DNA from: Candidatus Nomurabacteria bacterium | GTDB lineage: Bacteria; Patescibacteriota; Minisyncoccia; Phycocordibacterales; UBA9973 | Length of the DNA: 36,804 bases | NCBI GenBank assembly: GCA_020851595.1 | Contig: JADZCK010000051.1 | Location: 1 to 36,804, forward strand | Direction: 5' to 3' | In this document: positions 8,564-15,764 of the stretch, piece by piece | Numbering within the stretch: the first letter of the stretch is position 1 | Layout: every line of letters starts with the position of its first letter | Notes under the pieces: model-generated | What the model was told of the DNA's origin: nothing | The model's input: only the letters and a program-made list of their open reading frames with translations | Databases searched by the model: none | Made by a program: the position numbers and the translations under genes

Positions 8564-10033
8564 ATGCCGAATGTTAAACAAATAATTGACCTTATTGAAG
8601 GCGGAGTGGATAAAAAAGAAGAGGAACTTTTAACAAAAGCTTATAATTTTGCCGAAAAAGCGCACGAGGGACAGAAAAGGCTATCCGGAGAACCGTATTT
8701 CTACCATGTTTTTGAAACTGCAAAGAATCTAGCTAAACTCGGTATGGATACTCAGACGATAGCTGCCGGACTGATGCATGATGTCTTGGAAGATACCGCC
8801 ACCCCAGAAGAAGAAATGCGAAAAGAATTCGGCGATGATATTTTATTTTTAGTAAAAGGGGTAACTAAACTCGGAACTTTGAAATATCGCGGACACGAGA
8901 GACACGTAGAATCTTTACGCAAATTTTTCGTCGCTATGGCAAATGACCTGCGTGTGGTTATTATTAAATTTGCAGACAGGCTACACAATTTAAGAACTTT
9001 AGAATTTGTACGTGAAGACAAAAGACGCAGAATCGCTTTAGAATCTCTCGAAGTTTATGCTCCCCTTGCAAACCGACTCAGTATGGGAAAACTCAAAGGT
9101 GAAATAGAAGATGCTGCTTTTCCTTATGTTTATCCAAAAGAATATAAAGAGATAGAGGACATAATAAAAGAGAAAAAAGAACTTTATGAAAAATATTTAA
9201 ATGAAGTAAGAGAAGAATTAAAAAAACAACTTAAGAAAAATAAAATAAAAGTTGTAGAAATAAATTACAGAATTAAACACAAATATTCTCTATACAAGAA
9301 ACTTTTAAAACACGATATGGATATAGAAAAGATATACGATATCGTAGCTTTGCGCGTAGTCGTAGATACAGTGGAAGATTGTTATCGAGTTTTGGGACTC
9401 GTACACGGCATATGGAATCCATTACCGGGAAAGATCAAGGATTATATCGCTGTCCCTAAACCAAACGGATATCGATCTTTGCACACCACAATATTTACAG
9501 GATTAGGAGGTATTGCAGAAATACAGATTAGAACCAAAGAAATGCATGCGGAAGCGGCTTATGGAGTCGCTGCGCACTTTGCTTACAAAGAACAAGGTGA
9601 GAAGAAATTAAAGGATGATAAAAGTAAATTTAAATGGATCGAAGAATTAAAAGATTTAAATTATTCTCCCGATGATCCAAAAAAATTTATAGATCACTTA
9701 AAAACTGATTTCTTTAATGATCGTATTTTTATTTTTACACCCAAAGGAGACGTCATCGATATGCCAGAAGATTCTACTCCGCTTGATTTCGCTTATGCGA
9801 TACATTCTGATATAGGTGACCATACAGCAGGCGCTAAAATAAATGGCAAAATGATGCAGATATTTTCTAAACTGAAAAACGGAGATATTGTAGAGATAAT
9901 AACTAACAAGAATTCAAATCCATCAAATAAATGGCTCGAATATGCAAAAACAGCTCTTGCGAAAAAACACATAAAAGCATATTTAGAAAAACACAGCTTA
10001 TTGTCCAAGCTTAAATCATTTGGTAGATCCTAA
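8564..10033 (+). CDS. RelA/SpoT homologue, (p)ppGpp synthetase/hydrolase
   Basis: Makes and probably degrades the alarmone (p)ppGpp, 489 aa. The HD hydrolase domain occupies ~20-180 with intact ligands: H48 (YFYH), H72-D73 and E76-D77 in MHDVLEDT, and FADRLHNLRT. The synthetase domain at ~225-350 has YDIVALRVVVD and KDYIAVPKPNGYRSLHTTIF. The TGS domain follows (IFIFTPKGDVIDMPEDSTPLDFAYAIH). The protein ends ~40 residues after TGS and so lacks the helical, zinc-finger and ACT regions of full-length Rel (~730 aa) that sense ribosomes. Regulation may therefore be simplified. The stop lies 3 bp from the convergent parB stop. Confidence 0.95.
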   Translation: MPNVKQIIDLIEGGVDKKEEELLTKAYNFAEKAHEGQKRLSGEPYFYHVFETAKNLAKLGMDTQTIAAGLMHDVLEDTATPEEEMRKEFGDDILFLVKGVTKLGTLKYRGHERHVESLRKFFVAMANDLRVVIIKFADRLHNLRTLEFVREDKRRRIALESLEVYAPLANRLSMGKLKGEIEDAAFPYVYPKEYKEIEDIIKEKKELYEKYLNEVREELKKQLKKNKIKVVEINYRIKHKYSLYKKLLKHDMDIEKIYDIVALRVVVDTVEDCYRVLGLVHGIWNPLPGKIKDYIAVPKPNGYRSLHTTIFTGLGGIAEIQIRTKEMHAEAAYGVAAHFAYKEQGEKKLKDDKSKFKWIEELKDLNYSPDDPKKFIDHLKTDFFNDRIFIFTPKGDVIDMPEDSTPLDFAYAIHSDIGDHTAGAKINGKMMQIFSKLKNGDIVEIITNKNSNPSNKWLEYAKTALAKKHIKAYLEKHSLLSKLKSFGRS

Positions 10034-10036
10034 TAT

Positions 10037-11023
10037 CTATAAACTAAAGTTTGAGATATTGTAAAGGTCAGTATCGTCTTCTTTGGCTACTTCTTCTTTA
10101 GGTCTATCGTCAACAGGCACCTCTTCTGCAATTTTAGAGTTATTTTCTGCAATAATATGATTTTCTAGTAAATTTATCGTTTTACCTTCCCCTTCTTTTT
10201 TATTTAGTAATTCCAAAATGGTGCGCAAATCTTCCGTAGAAAAGAAATCAATCTTGATCTGTCCGCCTAATTCTTTACGATCTATCTGCACTCTAGTTCC
10301 TAATTTTTCTTGAAATTCTTCTTCAAGCTCAGAAATTTCTGGATCAATCACAAGATCCTTTTTTCGGATTTTATCAGAAGCTATTTTACGAGCGAGTCTT
10401 TCAGCTTCGCGGACTGTTATTTTTTTATAAACAATTTCTTTAAACAAAACCAATTGTTCCTCTGGGCGATCTGAAAGCATCAAAAGAGGTCTTGTATGCC
10501 CTTCAGACATTTTACCTTCAGACAAAGCATTTAATATTTCTTCTGGCAAAGACAAGATACGCAATGTGTTTGAAACATATTCTCTACTTCTTCCCATTTT
10601 TTTTGCTATATCAGCGTGCGTAAAATTAAATTCATTAGATAATCTTTGAAATGCTCTCGCGCGATCGACAGCATTCAAATCTTCGCGTTGCAAATTTTCT
10701 ATTATTGCAAGCTCGAGCTTCATCATCGATGTATCTCCTTCACGAATAACGACTGGTACCTGAGATACTCTTGCCAATTTAGCGGCCCTCAATCTTCTTT
10801 CACCTGCTATTAATTCGTATTCTGTAACAAGGCCACCTTCATCTTTTTCTACTTCCGTTCTGGAAACAATTAATGGTTGCAAAACACCGTATTGCTTTAT
10901 AGAATCAGCTAAATCTTGTAATTTTGCTTCATCAAAATCACGCCTTGGTTGGTAAGGATTAGGTTTGATCTTGTCTGTGTCGATCCAGAAAATTGAATTT
11001 GAGTATAAATTATTATTGGACAT
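10037..11023 (-). CDS. parB: chromosome-partitioning protein ParB
   Basis: CTP-dependent DNA clamp that loads at parS near the origin and drives segregation, 328 aa. The N-terminal CTPase domain has NPYQPRRDFDEAKLQDLADSI, the C-motif GERRLRAAKLA and the P-motif ENLQREDLNAVDRA. The central HTH is ADIAKKMGRSREYVSNTLRIL followed by EGKMSEGHTRPLL. After the dimerisation region the protein has a ~40-residue acidic tail. No parA is adjacent and I saw no clear parS consensus by eye. An extended -10 lies 6 nt before the ATG. Confidence 0.96.
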   Translation of the reverse strand: MSNNNLYSNSIFWIDTDKIKPNPYQPRRDFDEAKLQDLADSIKQYGVLQPLIVSRTEVEKDEGGLVTEYELIAGERRLRAAKLARVSQVPVVIREGDTSMMKLELAIIENLQREDLNAVDRARAFQRLSNEFNFTHADIAKKMGRSREYVSNTLRILSLPEEILNALSEGKMSEGHTRPLLMLSDRPEEQLVLFKEIVYKKITVREAERLARKIASDKIRKKDLVIDPEISELEEEFQEKLGTRVQIDRKELGGQIKIDFFSTEDLRTILELLNKKEGEGKTINLLENHIIAENNSKIAEEVPVDDRPKEEVAKEDDTDLYNISNFSL

Positions 11024-11029
11024 GAATTG

Positions 11030-11038
11030 ATTTTAGCA
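11030..11038 (-). promoter_or_regulatory. extended -10 promoter of parB
   Basis: Minus-strand TGCTAAAAT ends 6 nt before the parB ATG, the spacing that puts the transcription start on the start codon. It lies about 25 bp from the divergent tRNA-Leu promoter. Confidence 0.65.
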
Positions 11039-11059
11039 CACTAATTTTATTTTAAACAA

Positions 11060-11088
11060 TTGATTTTAGTGTATTTCTTGTGTAGAAT
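11060..11088 (+). promoter_or_regulatory. promoter of tRNA-Leu
   Basis: TTGATT (11060-11065), a 17-bp spacer and TAGAAT (11083-11088). The tRNA begins about 30 nt downstream, leaving a short 5' leader for RNase P to remove. Confidence 0.65.
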
Positions 11089-11117
11089 GTGTGAATTGCA
11101 GTGTATGCAGTTTGTTT

Positions 11118-11201
11118 GCCCAGGTGGCGGAATTGGTAGACGCGATAGACTCAAAATCTATTGATGGCAACATCATGAGAGTTCGATTCTCTCCCTGGGC
11201 A
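11118..11201 (+). tRNA. tRNA-Leu (anticodon CAA)
   Basis: Acceptor GCCCAGG pairs with CCTGGGC (11194-11200), discriminator A. The anticodon stem ATAGA/TCTAT encloses CTCAAAA, anticodon CAA. The long variable arm (TTGATGGCAACATCA) is class II as expected for Leu, and the T-loop is GTTCGATTC. CCA is not encoded. The ORF called across it in the track (11091..11279) is spurious. Confidence 0.97.
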
Positions 11202-11224
11202 CAATTTATAATAAGTTATCCACT

Positions 11225-11252
11225 TTGCATTATCTCATATATGAGATATACT
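11225..11252 (+). promoter_or_regulatory. murA-fusion promoter with 16-bp palindromic operator
   Basis: TTGCAT (11225-11230) and TATACT (11247-11252) are separated by 16 bp. A perfect palindrome ATCTCATATATGAGAT spans 11232-11247, filling the spacer and touching the -10. The ATG at 11260 is 7 nt past the -10, so the transcript is probably leaderless. The palindrome length suits an XRE/Cro-type dimer, and the gene product itself carries an XRE domain, so autorepression is the simplest reading. Confidence 0.65.
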
Positions 11253-11259
11253 TTTAGAC

Positions 11260-12789
11260 ATGAAAAAAACACAAAATAAAAATACGGAAACAGAACAGCA
11301 AAAGATAGGTTATTTTATAAAAGAACTTCGTGAACGGAGAGGAATGACTCAAGAAGAATTTGCTCGCGAACTAGGCACTTCTCAAAGCTCTGTACCAAGA
11401 ATGGAAAAAGGAGAACAAAATTTTACCACTGAACTTTTAGCAAAAATAAGTAATGTATTAGAACACAAAATAGTTTCTATAAAAGATTCTATCGATTTTC
11501 AAGTAAATGGCGGAAAAAAATTAAGTGGAACCATAAAAACAAATTTCTCAAAGAATGGATCTGTCGGGCTTCTTTGCGCTTCCCTTTTAAATAAAGGTAA
11601 AACAACTCTTCACGGCATAGCTCGCATAGAAGAAGTAAATAGAGTAATAGAAATATTGGAAAGTATTGGGGTGGAAGTAAAATGGCTAGACCACAATACC
11701 GTGCAGATAATTCCTCCAAAAGAATTTTCTATGGAAAAGATAAACGTGGAATCCTCTATCAAAACTCGCTCTGTGATAATGCTTATAGGCCCTTTGGCAC
11801 ACATCATGACTTCTTTCTCAATCCCTCATGCTCAAGGCTGCAAACTTGGTAAAAGGACTATCTCGGCTCACACCTACGCGCTTGAAGATTTAGGAATAAA
11901 AATAAAAACCACGAATTCTAGATACGAAATAAAAGTAAATAAATTAAAAGCTAGCGATATAGTAATGTATGAAGCTGGAGACACTGCTTGTGAAAATATT
12001 TTGACTGCTGTAGCCAAAATACAGGGCACTACGACGATAAGTTTTGCAAGCGCGAATTATATGGTGCAAGAGATATGTTTCTTTCTTGAAAAACTAGGGG
12101 TAAAAATAGAAGGTATTGGCACATCTACTTTGGTAGTACACGGAATTAAAGATATAGATACTGACGTCGAATATTGGAACAGCGAAGATCCGATCGAATC
12201 TATGATGTTTATATCTGCTTGCGTTATCACTGATTCCAAACTCACAATCACCAGATGCCCTATTGATTTCCTTTCTTTGGAGCTTGAAAAATTAAAAAGA
12301 ATGAACTTAAAATATAAAATTCTAAAAAGATATTATTCTTACAATGAGCGCACAAGATTAGTAGATATAGAAATACTGCCAAGCAAGCTAAAAGCGTTAG
12401 AAGATAAAATTCACGCACAACCATACCCAGGGATAAATATGGATAATCTACCCTTTTTTGTGCCAATCGCCATAAAAGCTGCGGGTCAAACTATAATCCA
12501 CGACTGGAGTTATGAAAATAGAGCTATTTATTTTGCAGAATTAAATAGACTGGGCGCAAATATTACCTTGGCTGATCCACACAGAGTATACATCCAAGGA
12601 GGAACGACACTCAAACCAGCTCAGATAGTATGCCCACCAGCTCTTCGCCCATCGATGATTATTCTTGTTTCAATGCTTGGAGCTACCGGAACTTCAATTC
12701 TGCGCAATGTATATATGATCAGTCGTGGATATGAAGAAATCGCTGAAAGACTCAACTCTATCGGCGCTGATATCAAGATTTTAAAATAA
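11260..12789 (+). CDS. murA: XRE-HTH / MurA fusion (UDP-GlcNAc enolpyruvyltransferase)
   Basis: A 509-aa two-part protein. Residues ~15-70 are an XRE/Cro helix-turn-helix (IGYFIKELRERRGMTQEEFARELGTSQSS...VPRMEKGEQNF). Residues ~77-509 align with MurA, which transfers enolpyruvate from PEP to UDP-GlcNAc, the first step of peptidoglycan synthesis. Key residues are kept: K98-N99 (SKNGSV), R170, catalytic C194 in GCKLGKR, D395 in NMDN, R463 in LRPS and R489 in SRGYE. The EPSP-synthase fold is therefore probably active. A palindrome sits in its own promoter. miaA follows with no gap. Alternatively it could be a regulator that uses the MurA fold as a UDP-sugar sensor. Confidence 0.92.
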   Translation: MKKTQNKNTETEQQKIGYFIKELRERRGMTQEEFARELGTSQSSVPRMEKGEQNFTTELLAKISNVLEHKIVSIKDSIDFQVNGGKKLSGTIKTNFSKNGSVGLLCASLLNKGKTTLHGIARIEEVNRVIEILESIGVEVKWLDHNTVQIIPPKEFSMEKINVESSIKTRSVIMLIGPLAHIMTSFSIPHAQGCKLGKRTISAHTYALEDLGIKIKTTNSRYEIKVNKLKASDIVMYEAGDTACENILTAVAKIQGTTTISFASANYMVQEICFFLEKLGVKIEGIGTSTLVVHGIKDIDTDVEYWNSEDPIESMMFISACVITDSKLTITRCPIDFLSLELEKLKRMNLKYKILKRYYSYNERTRLVDIEILPSKLKALEDKIHAQPYPGINMDNLPFFVPIAIKAAGQTIIHDWSYENRAIYFAELNRLGANITLADPHRVYIQGGTTLKPAQIVCPPALRPSMIILVSMLGATGTSILRNVYMISRGYEEIAERLNSIGADIKILK

Positions 12790-13659
12790 ATGCAAAAACA
12801 AAAAGTTATTGTAATACTAGGCCAAACTGCCACTGGCAAAAGCGACCTAGCAGTAAGAATAGCTAAGAAAATAAATGGCGAAATTATTTCTGCTGATTCT
12901 AGACAAGTTTACAAAAATCTTGATATTGGCACAGGTAAAATTACTAAAAAAGAAATGGGGGGTGTACCTCATCACCTGCTCGATGTCGCAAGTCCTAAGC
13001 ATAAATTTACAGTATCAGAATATAAAAAATTAGCAGAAGAGAAAATAAAAGAAATAATCTCACATGAAAAAACTCCTATTATCTGTGGAGGCACAGGACT
13101 ATACATCGATGCAATTACAAATGGTGTCATTTTTCCTGAAGTTCCACCAAATAATAAATTGAGAAAAATTTTAGAAAAGAAATCTGAAATAGAACTTTTT
13201 AAAATGTTACAAAAATTGGATTCTGAGAGATCTAGAACTATAGACAAAAATAACAAAGTAAGATTAATCAGAGCGATAGAGATAGCAAAGGCTTTGGGTA
13301 AAGTGCCTAAAATTACACAAGCGAAATCTACATATAAATTTATAAAAATTGGATTATTTTTACCAAAAGATTTATTGAAAAAGAAAGTAGAACTCAGAGT
13401 TAAAAAAATGTTTGATAAAAAAAATAAAGGAGGATTGCTTAATGAAATAAAAAAACTTAAAAAAACTGGTATTTCTAATAAAAGATTAAAAGAATTTGGT
13501 TTTGAATATTTTGAACCGACTTATGAAAAAGTAGTAGTAGAAACTCTCAAATATGCCAAACGCCAGATGACGTGGTTTAAAAGAGACAAAGAAATAAAAT
13601 GGTTTGACGCATCAAAAATTTCAGACAAAGAAATACTGGATTATTTGTATATATTGTGA
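12790..13659 (+). CDS. miaA: tRNA dimethylallyltransferase MiaA
   Basis: Adds the isopentenyl group to A37 of tRNAs reading UNN codons. The 289-aa protein begins with a P-loop GQTATGKSD, followed by ISADSRQVYKNLDIGTGK and GGVPHHLLDVASP, then IICGGTGLYIDAI. The C-terminal end keeps YAKRQMTWFKRDKEIKWFD. The ATG directly follows the murA stop (TAAATG), so translation is likely coupled. It ends with TGA, which shows that UGA is a stop here. In the same window, tRNA-Leu(CAA) and tRNA-Trp(CCA) are natural substrates of this modification. Confidence 0.96.
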   Translation: MQKQKVIVILGQTATGKSDLAVRIAKKINGEIISADSRQVYKNLDIGTGKITKKEMGGVPHHLLDVASPKHKFTVSEYKKLAEEKIKEIISHEKTPIICGGTGLYIDAITNGVIFPEVPPNNKLRKILEKKSEIELFKMLQKLDSERSRTIDKNNKVRLIRAIEIAKALGKVPKITQAKSTYKFIKIGLFLPKDLLKKKVELRVKKMFDKKNKGGLLNEIKKLKKTGISNKRLKEFGFEYFEPTYEKVVVETLKYAKRQMTWFKRDKEIKWFDASKISDKEILDYLYIL

Positions 13660-13687
13660 TATAAATTTTTTAGAAAGGAAACAGGTT

Positions 13688-14143
13688 ATGGAAATAGAAC
13701 TGAGGAAAATCCTTTACTTGCCACGCAAGGAAGAAGCTTTCAATTTCACTGAGATCCTAGGAAGAAAACCCGACATCATCGATCCCCTTTTTCAAAAGTT
13801 CTTTTCATTGATAGGCGACAAGTACACCGCACCTAGATTGGAATACTGGGTGCATACGATCAAGAATGTGTCGAGTGTACTCGATGTACCTCTAATTAGC
13901 CAGAGTGAAGCACACAATCTCTGCGCTGTAATGGCCACACTCGGGCCTAGCGGACTGCTCGTGATCCCTCACCGCTCGGATGAAACGGAAGTCGTTTTTG
14001 GACGCACTATCGTCGACGATACTGAAGTAGTGCTTCTAATCGAACACGAATACAAATATGGACGCGATCAGATCCATTGCCACGCTCGGCCTGCCTGGGA
14101 GTGGCGGAACGACAAATCCACTCTCGTCACCCGGAAAGCCTAA
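13688..14143 (+). CDS. orphan hypothetical protein with strong SD and high GC
   Basis: 151 aa, not recognised. I chose the internal ATG at 13688 over the track start because AAAGGA (13674-13679) lies 8 nt upstream and the track start lies inside miaA. The sequence (MEIELRKILYLPRKEEAFNF...) has no signal peptide, membrane helix or obvious motif. The C-terminal half is rich in His, Asp and Glu (HEYKYGRDQIHCHARP). GC content and codon use (CTC, CTG, CGG, GTC, TCG) are visibly richer than in the neighbours. It ends just before a strong terminator. It may be a lineage-specific or acquired gene; no function can be given. Confidence 0.75.
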   Translation: MEIELRKILYLPRKEEAFNFTEILGRKPDIIDPLFQKFFSLIGDKYTAPRLEYWVHTIKNVSSVLDVPLISQSEAHNLCAVMATLGPSGLLVIPHRSDETEVVFGRTIVDDTEVVLLIEHEYKYGRDQIHCHARPAWEWRNDKSTLVTRKA

Positions 14144-14172
14144 AAAGCTTTCCTTCACAACACAAAATCCAC

Positions 14173-14199
14173 GCCCCGAATATTCGGGGCTTTTTGTTT
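14173..14199 (+). terminator. rho-independent terminator of the 13688 gene
   Basis: Perfect palindrome GCCCCGAATATTCGGGGC (14173-14190) followed by TTTTTGTTT. It terminates the plus-strand orphan gene before the convergent tRNA-Trp. Confidence 0.9.
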
Positions 14200-14210
14200 A
14201 AAAAATCCTG

Positions 14211-14281
14211 CGGGCGATGAGGGAATCGGACCCCCGCCAGCGGTTTTGGAGACCGCTGTTCTACCACTAAACTAATCGCCC
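14211..14281 (-). tRNA. tRNA-Trp (anticodon CCA)
   Basis: Minus-strand cloverleaf. Acceptor GGGCGAT pairs with ATCGCCC, discriminator G. The anticodon stem GCGGT/ACCGC encloses CTCCAAA, anticodon CCA. The T-arm is GGGGG-TCCGATT-CCCTC, with one mismatch. CCA is not encoded. About 100 nt of structured leader lies between it and its likely promoter. Confidence 0.96.
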
Positions 14282-14284
14282 ATA

Positions 14285-14382
14285 CTTCGGCCTTAAGGAC
14301 CGAAGCACGGAAATGTCAGAGAAAAATTATAAATAATATTCTCACATTTCCAGAAAGAACAAGCAACAAAACTTTTTGTTGC
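14285..14382 (-). other. structured leader or ncRNA upstream of tRNA-Trp
   Basis: No gene lies between rpmG and tRNA-Trp, but the minus strand holds three consecutive hairpins. They are GCAACAAAA/TTTTGTTGC (14363-14382), a long stem with arms GGAAATGT...ACATTTCC plus an inner GAGAA/TTCTC (14311-14353), and CTTCGGTCC/GGCCGAAG around TTAA (about 14285-14306). An extended -10, TGATATACT, places a transcription start near 14382, so the hairpins would form the 5' part of a tRNA-Trp precursor or a small RNA. The first hairpin could instead act as the rpmG terminator. Confidence 0.5.
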
Positions 14383-14388
14383 GAACTA

Positions 14389-14397
14389 AGTATATCA
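14389..14397 (-). promoter_or_regulatory. extended -10 promoter upstream of tRNA-Trp leader
   Basis: Minus-strand TGATATACT just downstream of rpmG. No convincing -35 is seen. The predicted start coincides with the first base of the 14363-14382 hairpin. Confidence 0.5.
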
Positions 14398-14418
14398 GAA
14401 CAAATAAAAAACTAGAAA

Positions 14419-14577
14419 TTATTTTTTAACTTCTTTGTGTTTGGTCTGCTTTCGGCACCATTTACAGTACTTTTTAAGCTCGATTTTCTTGGTTACGAGT
14501 TTCTTATTCTTACTGGACCAGTAATTTATACGTTTGCAAGTCCCGCAAGCAAGTTTTATAAGTCTATCTTGTGACAT
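14419..14577 (-). CDS. rpmG: 50S ribosomal protein L33
   Basis: A 52-aa protein below the ORF-track cutoff: MSQDRLIKLACGTCKRINYW, then KNKKLVTKKIELKKYCKWCRKQTKHKEVKK. Two CxxC pairs (C11/C14 and C38/C41) are the zinc ligands of the zinc-binding form of L33. It belongs to the large ribosomal subunit near the E site. The start is supported by TTGCTT-17 bp-TAGTAT whose -10 ends 6 nt before the ATG. Confidence 0.95.
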   Translation of the reverse strand: MSQDRLIKLACGTCKRINYWSSKNKKLVTKKIELKKYCKWCRKQTKHKEVKK

Positions 14578-14583
14578 GTTTCT

Positions 14584-14612
14584 ATACTAATATAAAAGTA
14601 ATCTAAAAGCAA
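14584..14612 (-). promoter_or_regulatory. rpmG promoter, leaderless type
   Basis: Minus-strand TTGCTT (14612-14607), 17-bp spacer, TAGTAT (14589-14584), then 6 nt to the ATG. Confidence 0.65.
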
Positions 14613-14620
14613 CCTGTATT

Positions 14621-15760
14621 TTAAACAATAATTCTGGGTAGCAATGGACTTATTCGCGTGGTTATTTCATAGTTAATAGTCTTAATTTTATCTGCCATAC
14701 TTTCAGCGGTTATTTCTTCTTTGCCCTGATGACCTAAAATTACAACTTCATCCTCTTGTTTTACATTTGATAAATGACTTATGTCTACGACAAACATATT
14801 CATAGAAACTCTGCCCAAAATCTTGCACATAGCTCCACCAATCAACACGAAGCCATTATTTGAAAATCCTCGATCAAATCCATCAGCATAACCTTGTGGA
14901 ATTACAGCGATTTTTGTTTCTTTTTTTGTTTTGAATGTAAGCCCATAGCCGATAGTCCTACCCTTCGTAAGTATTTTGATCTGCGCAATTTTTGTTTTCC
15001 AGGATAAAACTGGCTTTAAATTAAATTTAGAGTTGCTATATTTTGATTTTAGGTGTTCTGATGGCCACATGCCATAAGCGCCGATACCGAGACGGATTAG
15101 TGGATTAATTCCTTTTTTGTTTTCATAAACCAAAAGCCCCGAAGTCGCAGATATGTGTGTTTGTAAATTTTTAAAATCAAATTCTTCTGCAATATTTAAA
15201 GCTTTTTTGTATTCGTCAATTTGCTTTTGTGCGTGAGAGAAATCTGTAGTGTCTTCAATGTTTGCAAAATGCGCATATATGCCAGTAAGTTTTATATATT
15301 TTGATTTTTTTATTTCTTTGAAAATTTCTGGTAAATCATTCAGCAAAAATCCTTCTCTCCCCAAATAAGCATCAATGGATAAATGAACTTCTTGCGCTAC
15401 ATGGCATATTTCAGCTATAGCTGAAATATGCCAAAGCTGTTCTAGAGAGAAAACCGACAAAATACAATTCAGTTGTATAGCCCTCTCCAAATCTTCTTTT
15501 TGCACATATCCCAAAACCAGAGTTTTTTTGTGACTGACTTTACGTAACAATTCAAGTTCTACTACGCTATTTACTTGAAAATAGTCTACATACAGCTCAA
15601 GAATTTGAGCTATTTCGTTTTGTCCATGACCATACGCATTCCCTTTTATTGCCACAGAAAATCTAGTCCCCTTTTTGGCTAAACTTTTAAACATTTTGAT
15701 ATTGTGAATCAAATTCTTTTTTGAAAGTTCGATATAAGAAAGCGGTAAATTATTTCTCAC
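14621..15760 (-). CDS. alr: alanine racemase
   Basis: PLP enzyme making D-alanine for peptidoglycan, 379 aa. The PLP lysine is K39 in AIKGNAYGHG (the family usually has VKANAYGHG, so A to G next to the lysine). The second catalytic element is the tyrosine in IGYGLTF, followed by IAVIPQGYADGFDRGFSN and GRVSMNMFVVDIS. The N-terminal barrel and C-terminal beta domain are both complete. ddl lies 4 nt upstream on the same strand, so the two successive D-Ala enzymes are co-transcribed. Confidence 0.96.
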   Translation of the reverse strand: MRNNLPLSYIELSKKNLIHNIKMFKSLAKKGTRFSVAIKGNAYGHGQNEIAQILELYVDYFQVNSVVELELLRKVSHKKTLVLGYVQKEDLERAIQLNCILSVFSLEQLWHISAIAEICHVAQEVHLSIDAYLGREGFLLNDLPEIFKEIKKSKYIKLTGIYAHFANIEDTTDFSHAQKQIDEYKKALNIAEEFDFKNLQTHISATSGLLVYENKKGINPLIRLGIGAYGMWPSEHLKSKYSNSKFNLKPVLSWKTKIAQIKILTKGRTIGYGLTFKTKKETKIAVIPQGYADGFDRGFSNNGFVLIGGAMCKILGRVSMNMFVVDISHLSNVKQEDEVVILGHQGKEEITAESMADKIKTINYEITTRISPLLPRIIV

Positions 15761-15764
15761 GGTT

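Noticed and set aside
10037-11117. parS site near parB
   Set aside because: I saw no clear TGTTTCACGTGAAACA-like 16-mer by eye; a computed search was not possible.
11091-11279. 62-aa plus-strand ORF
   Set aside because: It spans the tRNA-Leu gene and overlaps the murA-fusion promoter; it is a chance frame.
12790-13659. UGA recoding as in Gracilibacteria
   Set aside because: miaA ends naturally at TGA next to a new gene start, and no conserved protein in the window needs UGA read-through.
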